From the NCBI GenBank assembly GCA_017558545.1, contig JAFYUG010000182.1, positions 1-7,000 on the forward strand: DNA of 7,000 bases, written 5' to 3'. Made by a program: the position numbers and the translations under genes. This DNA is from Oscillospiraceae bacterium (GTDB taxonomy: Bacteria > Bacillota > Clostridia > Oscillospirales > Oscillospiraceae). Shown here piece after piece: positions 4,811 through 7,000 of the stretch (the stretch's first letter is position 1; each line of letters begins with the position of its first letter). The notes below the pieces were generated by a model. That model was given only the letters and a program-made list of their open reading frames with translations, had not been told where the DNA came from and did not search any database.

Positions 4811-6487
4811 TTATTTATTTGCTTTTTCCACAAGCTCTGTGAGAAGAGCTTCAAGCTCATCGCTGAAAATGTCCGTGAAGTCTGCTTCTGCCAAGGCTTC
4901 GGAGAAATAGTAGGCCTCCGTGTCCATAAGGCAAACTTCCATGTATTTTTCTATGGCGGCGTTCAGGTTATCGTCCATGAGGATGTAAATTTCAAGGGCG
5001 GGCAGGGCGGAAACGGCGTAGCTTATGTAGTAGAAGGGATATTCAAAGTTATGGGGAACGTATATCCATTCGCTTTCGTAGCCCTCATAGGGGGTGAAGC
5101 CGTATTCCTCGTATACTCGGCAGAACATCTCCGTGGCCTTCTCGCCGGTGAGATTTTCCTCGGCGTAGCAAAGCTGCTGGAACTCGTCATACATAAGCCC
5201 CTCGGCTAGGGTGACCAGTTTGTTCATGAGAAGATAGCTCTCTATATCCTCTGCGGCCTCACCGAAAATATCCTCATAGCAGGCGGTGAAAAGCATTTCA
5301 AGACCCTGACTTTGCAGCTCGCAAAGGTCATTGTCGGGGTAGCCGAATATGAGGTCGGACCAAGTGAAATAGTTGTTGGCGTAGTGACCCAGCTCGTGGA
5401 TTAAATCCAGATAGTCGGCAAACTCGCTGTAGGGGCTATTGAAAATGAAGGGCACATCGTAGTAATAAAGTCTGGTGGTGTAGCCCAAATCCGCCTTGGT
5501 GGAGGAGGGGGCAATGTCATAGAGGCCGTTATCCACCATGAAGGTGAAGGCCTCGTCAAGCTCTTCGGAAATAAGGGGTATATTGCGGCCTATGGCCTCC
5601 AGTATGGTGTCGGGGGAGCAGTCTATGGAGTAGTTATCTAAAATCTCGTAGTAGGAATCGTAGTATTCCTCGCCCTTCTCTCTGATGAGAGGGGCAAGGT
5701 GCTCCTTGGCGGCAGCCCAAAGAGCCTCGCTCTGCTCCGGCGTATAATCTTTGTAATAATAGTCGGCGTAGTAATACTCCGCGGCGCTATCGTAGCCGTA
5801 AAATGCGGCGAAGTCTTTTCGCAAGGTTATAAGCTCCGTGAAAAGCTCTGCGGCGGCGCCAAAATCGGGGTATTCCTCGCTCATAATGGCGTAATACTCG
5901 GCAACGAGGCGGCTTTCCTCGGTGAAAAGCTCACTTTCGGCCAGAGCGTAGTCATCATCCCTAACACTGAAAAACTCCGCCATGTAGTCTATGGTGTCCG
6001 TGTAAAATTCGTCTTCAAGAATATAGGCATTGTCCGAGGCGGCAACAGCGCCGATGGCGTACATGTATTCGTAGTACATGCGGTTATATACATCCTCGAT
6101 GTAATATAGCTCTTCCTCGTTTTTGGTGTTGTTGGGATTTTGGTAGTAGGCTATTTCCGCAAGGGAATACATGGTGTTGATATAGCAAAGCTCTTCATAA
6201 AGATAAGCCACGGCCTTCCTGGCCTCATCCTTGTTGGGAACAGAGTGGGCATAGCTTTCCACATTGCGGCAAAGATCTATGAAGGTGTTCTCGTCATAGT
6301 GCTCATAGCTCATGTCCTCGAAGGCGTAGCTTTCGTGGTAGATTTCTCCGCTTAGAAGGTCTATGGTGTCCTGAACGCGGTCAAGCCCCGAACGAAGATC
6401 GTTGGAAAGAGAGTCCACGATTCCGCAGCCGGTGGAAAATACAAGGCTCAGCGCGGCAATAAGGGCAGTTATCTTTTTGGCTTTCAT
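4811..6487 (-). CDS. Lipoprotein M3-family metallopeptidase (oligoendopeptidase F-like)
   Basis: A 558-residue predicted extracytoplasmic zinc peptidase. A signal peptide (MKAKK, then a hydrophobic stretch) ends in VFSTGC with Cys21 as the likely lipidated residue. Ser at -3 is a loose match to the lipobox. The catalytic domain is C-terminal: HELGH at 364-368 (His364 and His368 zinc ligands, Glu365 the base), third ligand Glu390 in ELQSQGLEM, and HNFEYPFYYISYA (479-491) carrying the His/Tyr residues typical of M3 enzymes. The N-terminal half is helical, very acidic and rich in tyrosine (for example EYYYADYYYKDY near 237-248). M3 enzymes cleave short peptides. A membrane-anchored one would trim peptides outside the cell, whereas classic PepF is cytosolic. 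The start ATG 6487 has GAGGTGA about 5 nt upstream and a promoter at 6519-6547. The OFA-type transporter follows 14 nt later. Confidence 0.9.
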   Translation of the reverse strand: MKAKKITALIAALSLVFSTGCGIVDSLSNDLRSGLDRVQDTIDLLSGEIYHESYAFEDMSYEHYDENTFIDLCRNVESYAHSVPNKDEARKAVAYLYEELCYINTMYSLAEIAYYQNPNNTKNEEELYYIEDVYNRMYYEYMYAIGAVAASDNAYILEDEFYTDTIDYMAEFFSVRDDDYALAESELFTEESRLVAEYYAIMSEEYPDFGAAAELFTELITLRKDFAAFYGYDSAAEYYYADYYYKDYTPEQSEALWAAAKEHLAPLIREKGEEYYDSYYEILDNYSIDCSPDTILEAIGRNIPLISEELDEAFTFMVDNGLYDIAPSSTKADLGYTTRLYYYDVPFIFNSPYSEFADYLDLIHELGHYANNYFTWSDLIFGYPDNDLCELQSQGLEMLFTACYEDIFGEAAEDIESYLLMNKLVTLAEGLMYDEFQQLCYAEENLTGEKATEMFCRVYEEYGFTPYEGYESEWIYVPHNFEYPFYYISYAVSALPALEIYILMDDNLNAAIEKYMEVCLMDTEAYYFSEALAEADFTDIFSDELEALLTELVEKANK

Positions 6488-6518
6488 ATCTTCACCTCTT
6501 TTTATGGTTTAACAAGTA

Positions 6519-6547
6519 ATTTTATCATATATTTATAGAAGATACAA
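6519..6547 (-). promoter_or_regulatory. Sigma-A type promoter of the peptidase-transporter operon
   Basis: On the minus strand TTGTAT (6542-6547) and TAAAAT (6519-6524) are separated by 17 bp. An extended-10 TG sits just upstream of the -10 (TGATAAAAT). The predicted transcript start is about 25 nt before ATG 6487. The surrounding sequence is A+T-rich, unlike the flanks. This is the best promoter in the window. Confidence 0.65.
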
Positions 6548-6572
6548 TAATAGAACCTTTAAGACATCCGAA

Positions 6573-6602
6573 TAAAAAAAGCTCCCCTATTCGAGGGGAG
6601 CT
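6573..6602 (-). terminator. Intrinsic terminator facing left
   Basis: On the minus strand a 9-bp stem (AGCTCCCCT pairing with AGGGGAGCT, 5-nt loop) runs straight into seven T (the A run at 6574-6580). This is a textbook rho-independent terminator for leftward transcription. It would insulate the peptidase promoter at 6519-6547 from any gene beyond 7000. The hairpin is also the first half of a repeat copy, so the terminator appears to be made from the repeat. Confidence 0.75.
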
Positions 6603-6628
6603 GGCTGCCCGAAGGGCAGACTGAGGGG
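6580..6628 (+). repeat. REP-like two-hairpin repeat, copy 1
   Basis: Hairpin one is 6580-6602 (AGCTCCCCT / AGGGGAGCT). After GG comes hairpin two, 6605-6619 (CTGCCC-GAA-GGGCAG), then ACTGAGGGG. The layout is palindrome ending in AGCT, two bases, a hairpin of free sequence, then ACTGA and a G-rich tail. The other copies in this region share it, with different stems. Confidence 0.75.
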
Positions 6629-6720
6629 TTTCTACGATTATGTGAGCGCTCATTGGCCTTTCAGTTGCGGCGGCGGGCTGTGGGCAGCCCGCCCTACGGC
6701 ACAAACATAAAGATAGCACC
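6629..6720. other. Gene-free spacer with two palindromes
   Basis: No gene is supported here. TGAGCGCTCA (6643-6652) is a perfect 10-bp palindrome. GGCGGGCTG (6672-6680) pairs with CAGCCCGCC (6685-6693) over a TGGG loop, giving a very stable 9-bp hairpin without a T tract on either side. A 64-codon minus-strand frame crosses this area, but its peptide is low-complexity repeat translation. Confidence 0.5.
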
Positions 6721-6862
6721 TTTAAAGGCTTCTCCTCGAGGAGAAGCTGTCACGCGAATGCGTGACTGATGAGGTGTCTTTTCTGCTTAAGACTATAATA
6801 AACACCTCATCCGTCATTTGCTAACGCAAATGCCACCGTCCCCTCAAGGGGAAGGCTTTAAA
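6721..6862. repeat. Inverted pair of REP-like repeats, MITE-like 142-bp unit
   Basis: Two copies face each other. The left copy has the perfect 20-bp palindrome 6728-6747 and hairpin 6749-6766 (GTCACGC-GAAT-GCGTGAC), followed by TGATGAGGTGTC. The right copy, inverted, begins ACACCTCATC (6802-6811), then hairpin 6815-6832 (CATTTGC-TAAC-GCAAATG) and palindrome 6839-6852 (TCCCC-TCAA-GGGGA). GATGAGGTGT (6768-6777) and ACACCTCATC are exact complements around a 24-bp spacer. The outer ends TTTAAAGGCTTC and GAAGGCTTTAAA match as inverted repeats with one mismatch. The unit resembles a small non-coding mobile element or a BIME-like REP pair. No transposase is present. Confidence 0.75.
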
Positions 6863-6876
6863 TTACCGCTTTTAAT

Positions 6877-6930
6877 GGCTTCTCCTTGAGGAGAAGCTAT
6901 CACGGCGTCAGCCGTGACTGATGAGGTGTC
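6877..6930 (+). repeat. REP-like two-hairpin repeat, direct copy of the 6728 unit
   Basis: The palindrome 6878-6897 (GCTTCTCCT-TG-AGGAGAAGC) is followed by T, A and hairpin 6900-6917 (TCACGGC-GTCA-GCCGTGA), then CTGATGAGGTGTC. It aligns with 6728-6778 along its length and differs mainly inside the second hairpin. There both arms have changed together (GTCACGC/GCGTGAC versus TCACGGC/GCCGTGA), so pairing is kept while sequence is not. It lies exactly 150 bp to the right of that copy. Confidence 0.8.
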
Positions 6931-7000
6931 AAAAAGCGGGACGAAAGAGGACGCCGTCCCCTACGAAAGCGGAATTTTGATTGCCAAAAACACGGGGCAG
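6931..7000. other. Window-edge intergenic sequence with one palindrome
   Basis: No gene is visible up to the edge. GGACG-C-CGTCC (6949-6959) is palindromic. The flanking GGGACG (6938-6943) could instead pair with CGTCCC (6955-6960). I can support nothing else in this tail. Confidence 0.4.

Noticed and set aside
6525..6719. Minus-strand frame of 64 codons
   Set aside because: It runs through a terminator, repeat hairpins and the peptidase promoter. There is no domain-like sequence and no good ribosome binding site.

Overview
The window looks like a stretch of a gut-type Clostridia chromosome (Oscillospirales/Ruminococcaceae is my best guess). The reasons are moderate G+C, AGGAG-type ribosome binding sites, a clostridial style of aldo/keto reductase and RluA protein, an S23-type four-helix-bundle gene, and small palindromic intergenic repeats. 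The assignment is inference. All seven protein genes lie on the minus strand, so the window reads right to left.

From the right edge: 6550-7000 has no credible gene. It holds several copies of a REP-like two-hairpin repeat, one of which provides a strong intrinsic terminator facing left. Next come a promoter (6519-6547), a lipoprotein of the M3 metallopeptidase family (4811-6487) and, 14 nt later, an OFA-type major facilitator transporter (3579-4796). These two probably form an operon that breaks down peptides outside the membrane and moves a small solute. A second promoter (about 3514-3522) serves an RluA-type pseudouridine synthase (2842-3483). This is joined by an ATGA overlap to an RlmD-like 23S rRNA m5U methyltransferase (1679-2845), making an RNA-modification pair.

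One base after the methyltransferase stop codon lies the most striking object in the window, a 196-bp array (1482-1677). It has eight copies of the heptamer TCGATAT, four in one orientation and then four in the other, separated by nine short hairpins of unrelated sequence. The heptamers pair in nested order (1:8, 2:7, 3:6, 4:5) and abut the hairpins with no spare bases. The whole array can therefore fold into a ladder of four consecutive four-way junctions. It leads directly into a gene for a four-helix-bundle protein of the S23 / 23S-intervening-sequence / bAvd family (1116-1463). Array plus gene is the best candidate here for an undescribed element.

At the left, a separate unit with its own probable promoter (1029-1037) encodes a 79-residue two-helix membrane protein (732-971). 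It is followed by an aldo/keto reductase (1-703) whose C-terminus lies beyond the window.
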